From positions 186,001-250,000 of the forward strand of contig CAWKAN010000019.1 in NCBI GenBank assembly GCA_963847615.1: a stretch of 64,000 nucleotides of DNA, in the 5' to 3' direction. Position numbers and translations under genes: made by a program. Below are positions 36,295-44,291 of the stretch, piece by piece. This stretch comes from Palsa-883 sp963847615 (GTDB lineage: Bacteria; Pseudomonadota; Alphaproteobacteria; Acetobacterales; Acetobacteraceae). Each line of letters opens with the position of its first letter. Within the stretch, counting starts at the first letter, position 1. The notes under the pieces were generated by a model, which worked only from the letters and a program-made list of their open reading frames with translations, was not told the DNA's origin and did no database searches.

Positions 36295-37572
36295 CTACGC
36301 CACCAACCCCGCCGCCGCCTCGCCGCTCAGCCACGCCCCGGCCAGCGTTCCGGCGTAGCCGACATGGCACGCCTCGCCGGCAAACAGCAGGTGCCCATCG
36401 GCCAGCGGTTCCGCCAGCCGCGCGCGCGCATCGGCGTTGCCCGGCGTCGCATAGGCATAGGCCCCCAACGTCAGCGGATCGTCGCCCCATCCCGTCACCA
36501 GGCTCGGCGCATCGGCAAACAGCGCGTCGGCCCGCCCGCCGAACACCCGGCGCAGCTCGCCGCGGGCGAAATCCACCGCCGCCGCCTCGCCCTCGCGCCG
36601 CAGCGCCCAGGCGGTGCTGCCGCCGATCCAGCCCTGCACGTAGTCGCGGCCATGCGGCCAGCACTGGAACGGCACCAGCCGGTCGCCCGCCCGCGCCACC
36701 TGCCGGTCCACCGAGCAATACGCCGGCAGGTCCAGCCGGTCCGGCCCGCCCGCGCGCAACGCCACCTTGGTCGCCAGGCCCATCGGCAGCGCATCCAGGC
36801 AGTCCTGCACCCGCGGCGGCAATGCCGGCGCGAACCCGATCGCCCCGGCGCGCAGCACGCCGGTCGAGACCGTAACGATGCAGCCGCCCGCCGTCAGCGT
36901 CCCGCGATCGGTCTCCACCGCCACCCGCCCGCCCGGCCCGCCCCAGCGCACCCGCCGCACACGCGTGTCCAGCCGGATCTCCAGCCCCTCGCCCAGCCGG
37001 CGTTGCACAAACGCCCCGACGCCCCCCTGCGGCACCAGGTTGCTGCCACCGAGGACGTTGCGCTTCCAGTCCAGCAGGCTGTAGTCCTCGGCATCGACCG
37101 TGCAGATCACCGGGCCTTCCCAGCTCTCCACCGTCGCCGCCCAGGGATCATCCGGCAGCGCGCGCGCCACCGCGCTCAGCGCCACGTCGGCCATGCCCGG
37201 TTGCAGCAGCCGTTCCGCCGCCGCCTCGAAGCGCGGCCAGGCCGCTTCGTAGTCGGCCAGCTCGGCGGCCGTCGCCAGGCGCGCGCCGACGAAGGTGCGC
37301 TCGCTGCGCAGCGCGTCGGAGCGCAACAGCGTCTCGCCCGCCGCCTGCGCGATCGGCGTCAGCGGATTGCGCTCGGCGTCGTGCAGCCAGATCGCGCCCA
37401 TGTCGAACCAGACGCCGCCCAGCGTCGGCGGATACGCCGTCCAGGCGCGCCCGCCGATCCGCCCCGCCGCCTCCAGCACGACGGCGCTGCGGCCGCGCCG
37501 CCGCAACGCCGTCGCCGCGCCGAGCCCGGCGAGGCCGGCGCCGATCACCACCACGTCGCAATCGCCGCTCAC
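36295..37572 (-). CDS. FAD-dependent amine oxidase
   Basis: 425 residues. The FAD-binding dinucleotide fold opens VVVIGAGLAGLGAATALRRR, with VVLEAAGRIGGRAWT as the second conserved strand (GGRA). The C-terminal LLFAGEACHVGYAGTLAGAW is the flavin-contacting motif of monoamine oxidase/polyamine oxidase-like enzymes. The protein oxidises a primary or secondary amine to an imine with release of H2O2; no substrate is indicated by context. No signal peptide, so cytoplasmic. It is followed 53 bp upstream on the same strand by a solute-binding protein gene. Confidence 0.87.
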   Translation of the reverse strand: MSGDCDVVVIGAGLAGLGAATALRRRGRSAVVLEAAGRIGGRAWTAYPPTLGGVWFDMGAIWLHDAERNPLTPIAQAAGETLLRSDALRSERTFVGARLATAAELADYEAAWPRFEAAAERLLQPGMADVALSAVARALPDDPWAATVESWEGPVICTVDAEDYSLLDWKRNVLGGSNLVPQGGVGAFVQRRLGEGLEIRLDTRVRRVRWGGPGGRVAVETDRGTLTAGGCIVTVSTGVLRAGAIGFAPALPPRVQDCLDALPMGLATKVALRAGGPDRLDLPAYCSVDRQVARAGDRLVPFQCWPHGRDYVQGWIGGSTAWALRREGEAAAVDFARGELRRVFGGRADALFADAPSLVTGWGDDPLTLGAYAYATPGNADARARLAEPLADGHLLFAGEACHVGYAGTLAGAWLSGEAAAGLVA

Positions 37573-37625
37573 GCCCGTTCCCCGCCGTCACGTCCAGCGC
37601 GTGCCGCGACGCCCCACGCCGGCCC

Positions 37626-38855
37626 TCACGCCTTGACCAGCGGGCAGCCGCCCTCATGCAGCGGGCGGAACGCCTCCTCCATCGGCGTCACCGCGATCAC
37701 CTTCGCCACGTCCCATTCCTGCTTGCTCTCCGAGGGCTTCTTCGCCTCGAACAGATAGACCGGGTGCAGCGCGCGGCCGTCCTCGCGGATCCGGCCGGGG
37801 CCGAAACAATCATCGTCGGTCGGCATCGCCTTCATCCGCGCCACCGCCGCGCGCCCATCGGCCTTCGCCGCCGCCACGCCCATGTCGTTCACCGCCTTCA
37901 GGTAGTGCAGCGTCACGCCGTAGTCGCCCGCCTGGGTCATGTTCGGCCAGATGCCGTTCGGCGTCTTGCCCTTGATCCGGTTGTTCCAGGCGCGGGTGCG
38001 GTCGTTCAGGTCCCAGTAGTAGGATTCGCTGTACAGCAGCCCCTGTGCCGTCTGCAGCCCCAGCGCGCGCACATCGCCGCTCTGGATCAGCATCGCCGCC
38101 ACCTTCATCTTGCGCATCAGGCCGAATTCCTGCGCCTGCTTGATGCAGTTCTGCGTGTCGCCGCCGGCATTCGCCAGCCCCAGCACCTTGGCGCCCGAGG
38201 CCTGCGCGCGGATCAGCAGGGCGGAGAAATCGCTGGTCTCCGGGAACGGGTAGCGCACGCTGCCCAGCACCTTGGCGCCGGCGGCGGTGATGATCTTCGT
38301 CGTGTCCTCCTCCAGCACATGGCCGAACACGTAGTCGGCGGTGATGAAGAACCAGCTGTCGCCGCCGGCCTTGACGATCGCCCCGCCGGTCGATTTCCCC
38401 AGCATGTAGGTGTCGTAGGTCCAGTGGATGGTGTTCGGGCTGCAGAACTTGCCGGTCAGGTCGGAGGTGCCGGTGCCCGAATTCAGCATCACCTTGTTCT
38501 TCTCGCGGCACACCGTGTTGACCGCCAGCCCGACCGAGGAGGTCGGCACGTCAACGATCGCATCCACGCCGCCCTGGTCGAACCACTGCCGCGCGATCGA
38601 GGCGCCGACATCCGGCTTGTTCTGGTGGTCGGCGGTGATGATCTCGACATTCCAGCCCTTGCCGGAGATGCCGAAATCGAGCGGCGCCTGGCGCGCGCAG
38701 ACCACGCCGGTCGGGCCGCCATCGTCACGATAGGGGCCGGACTGGTCGTTCAGCACGCCAAGGCGGATCGTCGGGGTCTGCGCCCGCGCGGGCAGCGATG
38801 GCAGGGCAACGGCGGCGGACGCGGCGCCAAGCAGGGAACGGCGAGTGAGACGCAT
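37626..38855 (-). CDS. Orphan ABC transporter substrate-binding protein (branched-chain type)
   Basis: 409 residues. The N-terminus MRLTRRSLLGAASAAVALPS carries a twin-arginine-like RRSLLG before a hydrophobic stretch and ARAQ cleavage site, suggesting Tat or Sec export to the periplasm. The mature start TIRLGVLNDQSGPYRDDGG and VEIITADHQNKPDVGASIAR are typical of the LivK superfamily. No permease or ATPase genes are adjacent, so it either shares a transporter encoded elsewhere or serves as a sensor. ATG 38855 is chosen to give the signal peptide; the frame is open upstream. Confidence 0.86.
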   Translation of the reverse strand: MRLTRRSLLGAASAAVALPSLPARAQTPTIRLGVLNDQSGPYRDDGGPTGVVCARQAPLDFGISGKGWNVEIITADHQNKPDVGASIARQWFDQGGVDAIVDVPTSSVGLAVNTVCREKNKVMLNSGTGTSDLTGKFCSPNTIHWTYDTYMLGKSTGGAIVKAGGDSWFFITADYVFGHVLEEDTTKIITAAGAKVLGSVRYPFPETSDFSALLIRAQASGAKVLGLANAGGDTQNCIKQAQEFGLMRKMKVAAMLIQSGDVRALGLQTAQGLLYSESYYWDLNDRTRAWNNRIKGKTPNGIWPNMTQAGDYGVTLHYLKAVNDMGVAAAKADGRAAVARMKAMPTDDDCFGPGRIREDGRALHPVYLFEAKKPSESKQEWDVAKVIAVTPMEEAFRPLHEGGCPLVKA

Positions 38856-39093
38856 GGGTGTCTTCCTTTGGCTGGTCATCTGGCCGGGACACGTCGCCGT
38901 GCCCGGTCCCCCTTCCGTCATGCCCGTTCCCGGGCTTGGCCCGGGCATCGCCCCGGGCATCGGTCGCCGCGCCTGGCCGAAACAATCCCGCGCGCCGGCC
39001 CAGGCCGGGCCATGCCGCGGGCAGGGGAGGGGCGCCCGCGCGAGTCCGGTGCGCCGCCCCCCTGCGATCCCGATCGGCCGCGGCCGACCAGCT

Positions 39094-39147
39094 CCAGCGG
39101 ATCAAGCTGGCCAATCAGCCCCAGCGGATCAAGCTGGCCAATCAGCC
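39094..39147. repeat. 27-bp direct duplication
   Basis: CCAGCGGATCAAGCTGGCCA plus ATCAGCC occurs twice head to tail (39094-39120 and 39121-39147). It sits between the solute-binding gene and the end of the DUF35 gene, ending about 9 bp before the DUF35 stop codon. A recent slippage-type duplication. Confidence 0.85.
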
Positions 39148-39155
39148 GGGGCGGC

Positions 39156-39557
39156 TCAGCCGGGGGTGAACATCGGCATCGGCGGGCCGCCCTCGCTGGG
39201 GACGAATTTCAGCGTCACGTCCTGGCCGATCCGCAACGCCGACAGCTCGCAATCGACGATGTTGGTCATCATCGTCGGACCTTCCGCCAGCGTCACGTAG
39301 GCCATCGCATAGGGCACCTCGGCGCGCTGCATCACGCTGACCGAGTAGATCTTCCCCTTGCCCGAGGCGGCGACCCATTCCAGCTTGTCGCTGAAGCAGT
39401 GCGGGCATAGCCCGCGCGGATACCAGTGGCTCTTGCCGCAATCGGCGCATTTCGGCACCAGCAGCTTGCCGGCGGCGCAGCCGTCCCAGAACGGTTTCGT
39501 CTCCGGGTTGGTCTCGGGCGCGCCGATGAACGGCACCTTGCGTTGCACGTAGGCCAT
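39156..39557 (-). CDS. Zn-ribbon/OB-fold (DUF35) protein, thiolase partner
   Basis: 133 residues. The zinc ribbon KCADCGKSHWYPRGLCPHC gives a CxxC...CxxC site near residues 36-55; the rest is the DUF35 OB-fold (GKIYSVSVMQRAEVPYAMAY, VTLAEGPTMMTNIVD). DUF35 proteins form complexes with thiolase-like enzymes, sometimes steering the reaction (for example the aldolase complexes of steroid side-chain degradation). The gene begins 5 bp after the thiolase stop, so the two very probably make one complex. ATG 39557 is the natural start (MAYVQRKVPFIG). Confidence 0.86.
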   Translation of the reverse strand: MAYVQRKVPFIGAPETNPETKPFWDGCAAGKLLVPKCADCGKSHWYPRGLCPHCFSDKLEWVAASGKGKIYSVSVMQRAEVPYAMAYVTLAEGPTMMTNIVDCELSALRIGQDVTLKFVPSEGGPPMPMFTPG

Positions 39558-39562
39558 GTCGA

Positions 39563-40732
39563 TCACTCCCGCTCCAGAATGACGGTGCTGCCGCAATGGC
39601 GCGTGCCGAGCGAGCCGCCGGTGCCATGCGCGATCGCCAGGTCGCAGTTCTTCACCTGCACCGCCGGATGCGCCTCGCCGCGCAACTGGCGCACCGCCTC
39701 GATGATCTTGGTGATGCCGCCGCGATTGGCCGGATGGTTGGAACACAACCCGCCGCCATCGGTGTTGAACGGCAGCTTGCCGACGCCGGAGATCAGGTTG
39801 CCGTCGGCAACGAATTTTCCGCCCTGGCCCTTCTCGCAGAAGCCCAGGTCCTCAAGCTGCATCAGCACGGTGATGGTGAAGCTGTCGTAGATCGAGGCGT
39901 ACTTGATGTCCCCCGGCTTGATCCCCGCCATCTCCCACGCCGGCGGGCCGGACCAGCGGGCGCCGGAATAGGTCAGGTCGACCGCGCCGCCCATCTGGCC
40001 CTTCGGCGATTCGCCGACGCCGATCACCTTCACCAATGGCCGCTTCAGGCTCTTGGCGATCTCCGGCTTGGCAACGATCAGCGCGCCGCCGCCGTCGGTG
40101 ATCACGCAGCAATCCAGCCGGTGCAACGGCGTCGCCACCATCGGCGACTTCAGCACGTCCTCCACCGTCACCACGTCGCGCAGCAAGGCATGCGGATTGT
40201 GCTGCGCATGGTGCGAGGCGGCGACCTTGATCCAGGCAAGCTGCTCCGACGTGGTGCCGTATTCGTACATGTGCCGCGCCGCGCACATCGCGTACTGGTT
40301 CACCACCGTCGGCCCGTAGGGATACTCGAACTGCATGTCGGGCTGCGCCGGGTTGCCGGCGCGCGGCGCGGTGCCGGTCGCCTGGCCCTCGCTGCGCGGC
40401 CGCCCGGACAGCGTGATCAGCGCCACGTTGCAGCGCCCCGCGGCGATCAATTCCATCGCGTGCGCCACCGCCACCTGATACGACGAGCCGCCGACATCGT
40501 TGGAATCGACGTGCCGCACCCTCAGGTTCATGTAGTCGACCATCGACAGCGGCCCCAGCCCCGGCGCGTCGCCGGCGCAGAAATACCCGTCAACGTCGTC
40601 CTTGGTCAGGCCGGCATCCGCCAGCGCGCCCTTGGCGCATTCCGCGTGCAGCAGCGCCACGGATTTGTCGGTTGCCTTGCGCGTCGGATGCTCGAAGGCG
40701 CCGACGATGTAGGCCGCCCCTTTCAAACTCAT
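39563..40732 (-). CDS. Thiolase-fold protein, SCP-x/Ltp2-like, without the usual catalytic Cys
   Basis: 389 residues. ALADAGLTKDDVDGYFCAGD, NDVGGSSYQVAVAHAMELIA, ARWSGPPAWEMAGIKPGDIK and NTDGGGLCSNHPANRGGITK identify the non-specific lipid-transfer/SCP-x thiolase branch. In true thiolases a Cys occupies the GGSS position; here residues 83-84 are Ser-Ser, so ordinary Claisen chemistry through that Cys is unlikely. With the adjacent DUF35 gene this resembles retro-aldolase pairs acting on acyl-CoAs. GGGAGAG precedes ATG 40732. Transcribed divergently from the P450. Confidence 0.86.
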   Translation of the reverse strand: MSLKGAAYIVGAFEHPTRKATDKSVALLHAECAKGALADAGLTKDDVDGYFCAGDAPGLGPLSMVDYMNLRVRHVDSNDVGGSSYQVAVAHAMELIAAGRCNVALITLSGRPRSEGQATGTAPRAGNPAQPDMQFEYPYGPTVVNQYAMCAARHMYEYGTTSEQLAWIKVAASHHAQHNPHALLRDVVTVEDVLKSPMVATPLHRLDCCVITDGGGALIVAKPEIAKSLKRPLVKVIGVGESPKGQMGGAVDLTYSGARWSGPPAWEMAGIKPGDIKYASIYDSFTITVLMQLEDLGFCEKGQGGKFVADGNLISGVGKLPFNTDGGGLCSNHPANRGGITKIIEAVRQLRGEAHPAVQVKNCDLAIAHGTGGSLGTRHCGSTVILERE

Positions 40733-40783
40733 GCGTCTCTCCCTTGCGAACGGCATTCCCATCCGGTCGATGCCGCGCGAGTA

Positions 40784-40795
40784 TACCGATCGGTA
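40784..40795. promoter_or_regulatory. TACCGATCGGTA palindrome, possible TetR-type operator
   Basis: A perfect 12-bp palindrome in the 130-bp region between the divergent thiolase and P450 genes. The ACCGNNCGGT form is common among TetR/AcrR-family operators. No regulator gene is adjacent, so the assignment is by form and position only. Confidence 0.45.
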
Positions 40796-40862
40796 GCTTT
40801 CTGGCCAGCCGACCCGGCCAAACCACCCGGCCAGCCGACCCGAAAGGAGCGCACCACCGAAG

Positions 40863-42248
40863 ATGAGCGCGCCCGCCCTGTTGGTTCCGCCGCGCCCGCC
40901 GACGCCAGCCGCGCCGCTGGCGTTGTTCGCCTTCCTGCGCGCACTGCGCGCCAATGCGCTGAGCATGTGGCCGGCCGCGGCATACCAACAGGACGTCGTG
41001 CGCCGCCGGCTGCTCGGCGGCACCAACCTGCTGATCAACGCCCCCGGCGCGATCCGGCACATCCTGCTGGACAACGCCGACAACTACCGCCGCACCCACG
41101 CCTCGATCCGCATCCTGCGCCCGATCACCGGCGAGGGGCTGCTGCTGAGCACCGGCGAGGCCTGGCGCCACCAGCGCCGCACCATCGCCCCCGCGCTGGC
41201 ACCGCGCATGCTGCCGTTGCTGACCCGCCACATCGTTACGGCAAGCGAGGAAACCGTCGCGTGCCTGGAAGCGCAGACCGACCAGCCGGTCGATCTGCTC
41301 GCCGCCATGCAGAGCCTGGCACTGGACATCGCCGGGCGCTCGATGTTCTCGCTGGAGACGCGGCACTACGCCGCCCCAATGCGCGCGATGCTGGGCGACT
41401 ACGCCGCCTATGCGCGCCCGACGCTGCTCGACATGCTGCTGCCGGCCGCCATCGTCACGCCGCGCGACCTGGCGCGCCGGCGCTTCCAGCGCCGTTGGAT
41501 GGCGCTGATCGAGGCCATCATGCGCGCGCGCCTGGCCGCCCCGGCCACCTCGGCGCCGCGCGACCTGTTCGACCTGCTGCGCGCCGCGCGCGATCCGGAC
41601 ACCGGCGCCGCGTTCAGCCACGACGAGCTGCGCGACCAGGTCGCCACGATGATCCTCGCCGGCCACGAAACGACCGCGGTGGCGCTGTTCTGGGCGCTGA
41701 CCCTGCTCGCCGCCGCGCCCGCCGCGCAGCACCGCATCGCCGCCGAGGCCGCCGGCCTCGATCTGGCGGCCGACCAAGCCGGCGAGGCAGCGGCGCTGCT
41801 GCCCTTCACCCGCGCCGTGGTCAGCGAGACGCTGCGGCTCTATCCGCCGGCCTTCGTCATCGTGCGCCAGGCGATCGCGGCGGATCATTCCGAGGGCATC
41901 GACATCCCGCGCGGCGCCGTGGTGATGATCGCGCCCTGGGTGCTGCACCGTCACCGCAAGCTGTGGCGCGATCCCGACGCCTTCGACCCGACGCGCTTCC
42001 TGCCCGATGCCCCGCCGCCGCCCCGCTTCGCCTACCTGCCGTTCGGCGCCGGCCCGCGCGTCTGCGTCGGCGCGCACTTCGCCCTGACCGAGGCCACGCT
42101 GGCGCTGGCCGCGCTGGGCCGCGCCTTCCACATCGCCCGCGCCGACGCCACGCCGGTGCTGCCGGTCGCCATCGTCACCACGCAGCCCGACCACGCGCCG
42201 ATGTTCCGGCTGCGCAAGCGGAGCGATGGACCGCTAATCGGGCGCTGA
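40863..42248 (+). CDS. Cytochrome P450
   Basis: 461 residues, soluble bacterial type without a membrane anchor. Helix I MILAGHETTAVALFWAL, the ExxR motif ETLRLYPP, a PERF-like DPTRFLPDAP and the heme-binding loop FGAGPRVCVGAHFALTEATL (Cys ligand in RVCVG) are all present. It monooxygenates an unknown substrate using external electron donors; neither ferredoxin nor reductase is next to it. Its divergent partner genes (thiolase/DUF35) suggest oxidation of a lipid or terpenoid acid. Probably under the control of the palindrome at 40784. Confidence 0.92.
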   Translation: MSAPALLVPPRPPTPAAPLALFAFLRALRANALSMWPAAAYQQDVVRRRLLGGTNLLINAPGAIRHILLDNADNYRRTHASIRILRPITGEGLLLSTGEAWRHQRRTIAPALAPRMLPLLTRHIVTASEETVACLEAQTDQPVDLLAAMQSLALDIAGRSMFSLETRHYAAPMRAMLGDYAAYARPTLLDMLLPAAIVTPRDLARRRFQRRWMALIEAIMRARLAAPATSAPRDLFDLLRAARDPDTGAAFSHDELRDQVATMILAGHETTAVALFWALTLLAAAPAAQHRIAAEAAGLDLAADQAGEAAALLPFTRAVVSETLRLYPPAFVIVRQAIAADHSEGIDIPRGAVVMIAPWVLHRHRKLWRDPDAFDPTRFLPDAPPPPRFAYLPFGAGPRVCVGAHFALTEATLALAALGRAFHIARADATPVLPVAIVTTQPDHAPMFRLRKRSDGPLIGR

Positions 42249-42340
42249 TCCACTACTGGCAGGATTGCCACAAGGGCGCGAAGAGCATGAGACAAGAAGG
42301 CGAAGGGAGGGGATGGCACCAGCATGAGCGTGGGGCACCT

Positions 42341-42370
42341 TTGACAAGGTCGCAAATCTTTTCGCATAAT
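42341..42370 (+). promoter_or_regulatory. Near-consensus sigma-70 promoter of the low-GC islet
   Basis: TTGACA (42341-42346), 18-bp spacer, CATAAT (42365-42370). This is the best consensus match I see in the window. It lies 30 bp upstream of a GTG-initiated small ORF with its own ribosome-binding site, and points toward the three-ORF run 42400-43411. Confidence 0.65.
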
Positions 42371-42399
42371 ATTTCAGTGCCTTGGGAGAGAGTCGCGCT

Positions 42400-42516
42400 G
42401 TGCCGCCGATGGGGCCATTCAATCGTCTTGAGTCGCCCACGCAGAACTCGAGAGACCGCACGCAGGCAGGAACTATCTGGCGAGATCTGGGGGAGAACTC
42501 CGAGGGGAGGGGTTGA
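42400..42516 (+). CDS. Putative 38-residue small protein
   Basis: GTG 42400 is preceded by GGGAGAG with 9-nt spacing and lies 30 bp after a strong promoter. The product reads MPPMGPFNRLESPTQNSRDR and ends WRDLGENSEGRG; it is hydrophilic and without a known motif. ATG 42409 is an in-frame alternative. The next small ORF's ribosome-binding site (GAGGGGAGGGG) lies inside its final codons, suggesting coupled translation. It could also be an untranslated leader. Confidence 0.4.
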   Translation: MPPMGPFNRLESPTQNSRDRTQAGTIWRDLGENSEGRG

Positions 42517-42523
42517 GCCCACC

Positions 42524-42718
42524 GTGCAGGCCTATGCGGGTGGTTTGAGGAAGAACGAGCGCGGGATCGAGTTCACTACAGAGACAGCGCCTCATCCAAA
42601 CGGCTCGCCCTTCCAAGCGCGATGGTATCTGAAGCGGACACCAGGTGTGGTTAGCCGGTATGAGGGTGGGGAGGAGTTCGCGTGCGTGCTCGCCAACGTT
42701 AACAACATGCAGCCGTAG
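42524..42718 (+). CDS. Putative 64-residue small protein
   Basis: GTG 42524 follows the purine-rich GAGGGGAGGGG with about 11-nt spacing. The product includes GGLRKNERGIEFTTETAPHP, then SPFQARWYLKRTPGVVSRYE and ends FACVLANVNNMQP. It has a basic middle and no recognised domain. Codon usage resembles the low-GC neighbour rather than the chromosome. The stop is 6 bp before the next gene, so the two are probably co-expressed. Function unknown. Confidence 0.45.
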   Translation: MQAYAGGLRKNERGIEFTTETAPHPNGSPFQARWYLKRTPGVVSRYEGGEEFACVLANVNNMQP

Positions 42719-42724
42719 CGCCCA

Positions 42725-43411
42725 ATGGTCGTCAGGGTTGTACAATACGAGCCCGACTATGACGTGATCCCGCAGGCCATTATCTGGAGGCCGCTGCGGT
42801 ACTTCACGCTGATCGTTCGAGACGGGCAGGATGATCTGGACAGGTTCAAGGCCGCCAGCTTTGCCATTGGCAACGACATCAGGTTCGACCTGAGGGCCTA
42901 TCGGGGCCTTCCGGAACTGACTGTGACACTCTATTTGCCGGAGGAGGTCAGCGACGAGAAACGAATCACTGAGATAATCGACGTCGTAATTCGCGAGATG
43001 GTCATTCCGCTGACCGCGGTAGCGTGGCGGCGCGGTCAGGACTTCGAATATGGCAAGCTCAAGAGACCGAAGCACGACCGACTGCGCGAGGCTGAGGCTC
43101 GAGTTTTGGTGCTCAAGATAGCCGCACAACAGCCCAACCGAACAGCATCGACGCAGTTCCTGAAGAAGGAGGTCCCAAAATATATTGAGCTATCCCCTCA
43201 GGACCGCGCTCCCTCAAAATCCAGACCTCGCGAACAAGTATGGCAGCAGATAGTGGGAAACGTGATATCCCACAAGGATGTGCGCGACGGCCCGTTTTCC
43301 AAAGGCTATGCCTCCAAAACGCTAAACGGCCTTTCAATCACAAGGAAGGGTCTCGCCTACCTGAATAGCATCGGGTTTTCGGCATCTTCGAGTTCGGCTT
43401 TCGAGGAGTAA
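42725..43411 (+). CDS. Unrecognised protein with Mrr-N-like winged-helix C-terminus
   Basis: 228 residues, lower GC than the chromosome. The first 125 residues (YFTLIVRDGQDDLDRFKAAS ... DIRFDLRAYRGLPELTVTLY) look like a compact alpha/beta domain of unknown family. The last 75 (REQVWQQIVGNVISHKDVRD, then NGLSITRKGLAYLNSIGF) resemble the winged-helix N-terminal domain of Mrr-type restriction proteins, where the pattern ends in an aromatic-rich wing. No nuclease motif is visible. It overlaps tail-to-tail by 55 bp with an adenine methyltransferase. Possible DNA-binding component of a defence or phage-derived unit; this is inference. Confidence 0.55.
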   Translation: MVVRVVQYEPDYDVIPQAIIWRPLRYFTLIVRDGQDDLDRFKAASFAIGNDIRFDLRAYRGLPELTVTLYLPEEVSDEKRITEIIDVVIREMVIPLTAVAWRRGQDFEYGKLKRPKHDRLREAEARVLVLKIAAQQPNRTASTQFLKKEVPKYIELSPQDRAPSKSRPREQVWQQIVGNVISHKDVRDGPFSKGYASKTLNGLSITRKGLAYLNSIGFSASSSSAFEE

Positions 43412-43998
43412 CGAGCCTTGTATCCGAGCGGCAGCCACTTGAGCTCAGTCTTGCTCCCGACCGTCTGCTTGTCCCACACAAACCATGCGTAGGCCGTCGT
43501 GCCGCTGCCTTTCCGGACAGCGCCAGCGGGGTAGAACGTGATGCGCTCACTGAACACCCACACCCGAGCCGGTGGCGTCTTCGCGAAGATCGTGCGCTGC
43601 CGATTGGCCCCCTCCAGAAACGCGAGTCGCAGGAGCAAGGCCAGCTTACGGGTAGATTGCTCCATCCCGGCTCGCACGAAGCCCTCGGCAGCATTGTAGG
43701 GAGGGTTGGTGACGATGTTATCAAAGCGCCGCGCGGCCTTCAAAAAGTCAACCCCGGGCTCGCCGTAGCCCCGGTCGAACAGGTCCGTCGCTACAACTGG
43801 GCATCCGGTCTGCTCCAGGACGCGCACCATCGCCCCGTCGCCGCAAGCCGGTTCCCAGAGCGACCCCTCGAACAACTCATTGTCGATGAGCGCACGCGTC
43901 GCCCACTCCGGAGTTGGGAAAAAGTCTGGCCCCTCCAGGTCCGCAAATCGCTTCAACGTCGGCTTGAAGCCGCCGTTCAGGTTGTAGGTCGAATCCAT
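43357..43998 (-). CDS. Phage-type DNA adenine methyltransferase-like protein
   Basis: 213 residues from ATG 43998. Motif I LWEPACGDGAMVRVLEQTG (about 48-66) binds SAM and the catalytic motif IV is NPPY (98-101), typical of N6-adenine methyltransferases. The DFFPTPEWATRALID start and LLLRLAFLEGANR ... PARVWVFSERITFYPAG match methyltransferases often found in phages and prophages. It has no target-recognition domain, so specificity is unclear. The frame is open upstream with another ATG at 44067. Reduced GC and the convergent overlap with the Mrr-N-like gene mark this as a foreign islet. Confidence 0.8.
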   Translation of the reverse strand: MDSTYNLNGGFKPTLKRFADLEGPDFFPTPEWATRALIDNELFEGSLWEPACGDGAMVRVLEQTGCPVVATDLFDRGYGEPGVDFLKAARRFDNIVTNPPYNAAEGFVRAGMEQSTRKLALLLRLAFLEGANRQRTIFAKTPPARVWVFSERITFYPAGAVRKGSGTTAYAWFVWDKQTVGSKTELKWLPLGYKARYSSKAELEDAENPMLFR

Positions 43999-44291
43999 GC
44001 TCAAAAGTCTACATGAGGTAGAAGCAAAACGGAATCCCTCCCCAAATGTGGGACTCGCAGTCATCTCATACCAAACTGGCTGGTCTTCGTATGTGACCGC
44101 GGATCTGCCTCGGCCTACTCGACCGTGAGCCCCGGAGCAAGGAGCGCCGCGGTACGGCCGGGCGTGGCTTCGGCGTCCGACGGGGGCCAGCCGCATGATC
44201 CATCCCGGGTCATTCGAGGGGGATCCAGGGCTTGAATGCCTGCCGTGTGACTGCGCACACTTGCCGCATCCATCGCGAAGGTTCTCCAACC

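Noticed and set aside
39596..42718. 1040-codon plus-strand frame across thiolase and P450
   Set aside because: Antisense to the thiolase and out of frame with the P450. Only its last 64 codons, after GTG 42524, look like a gene.
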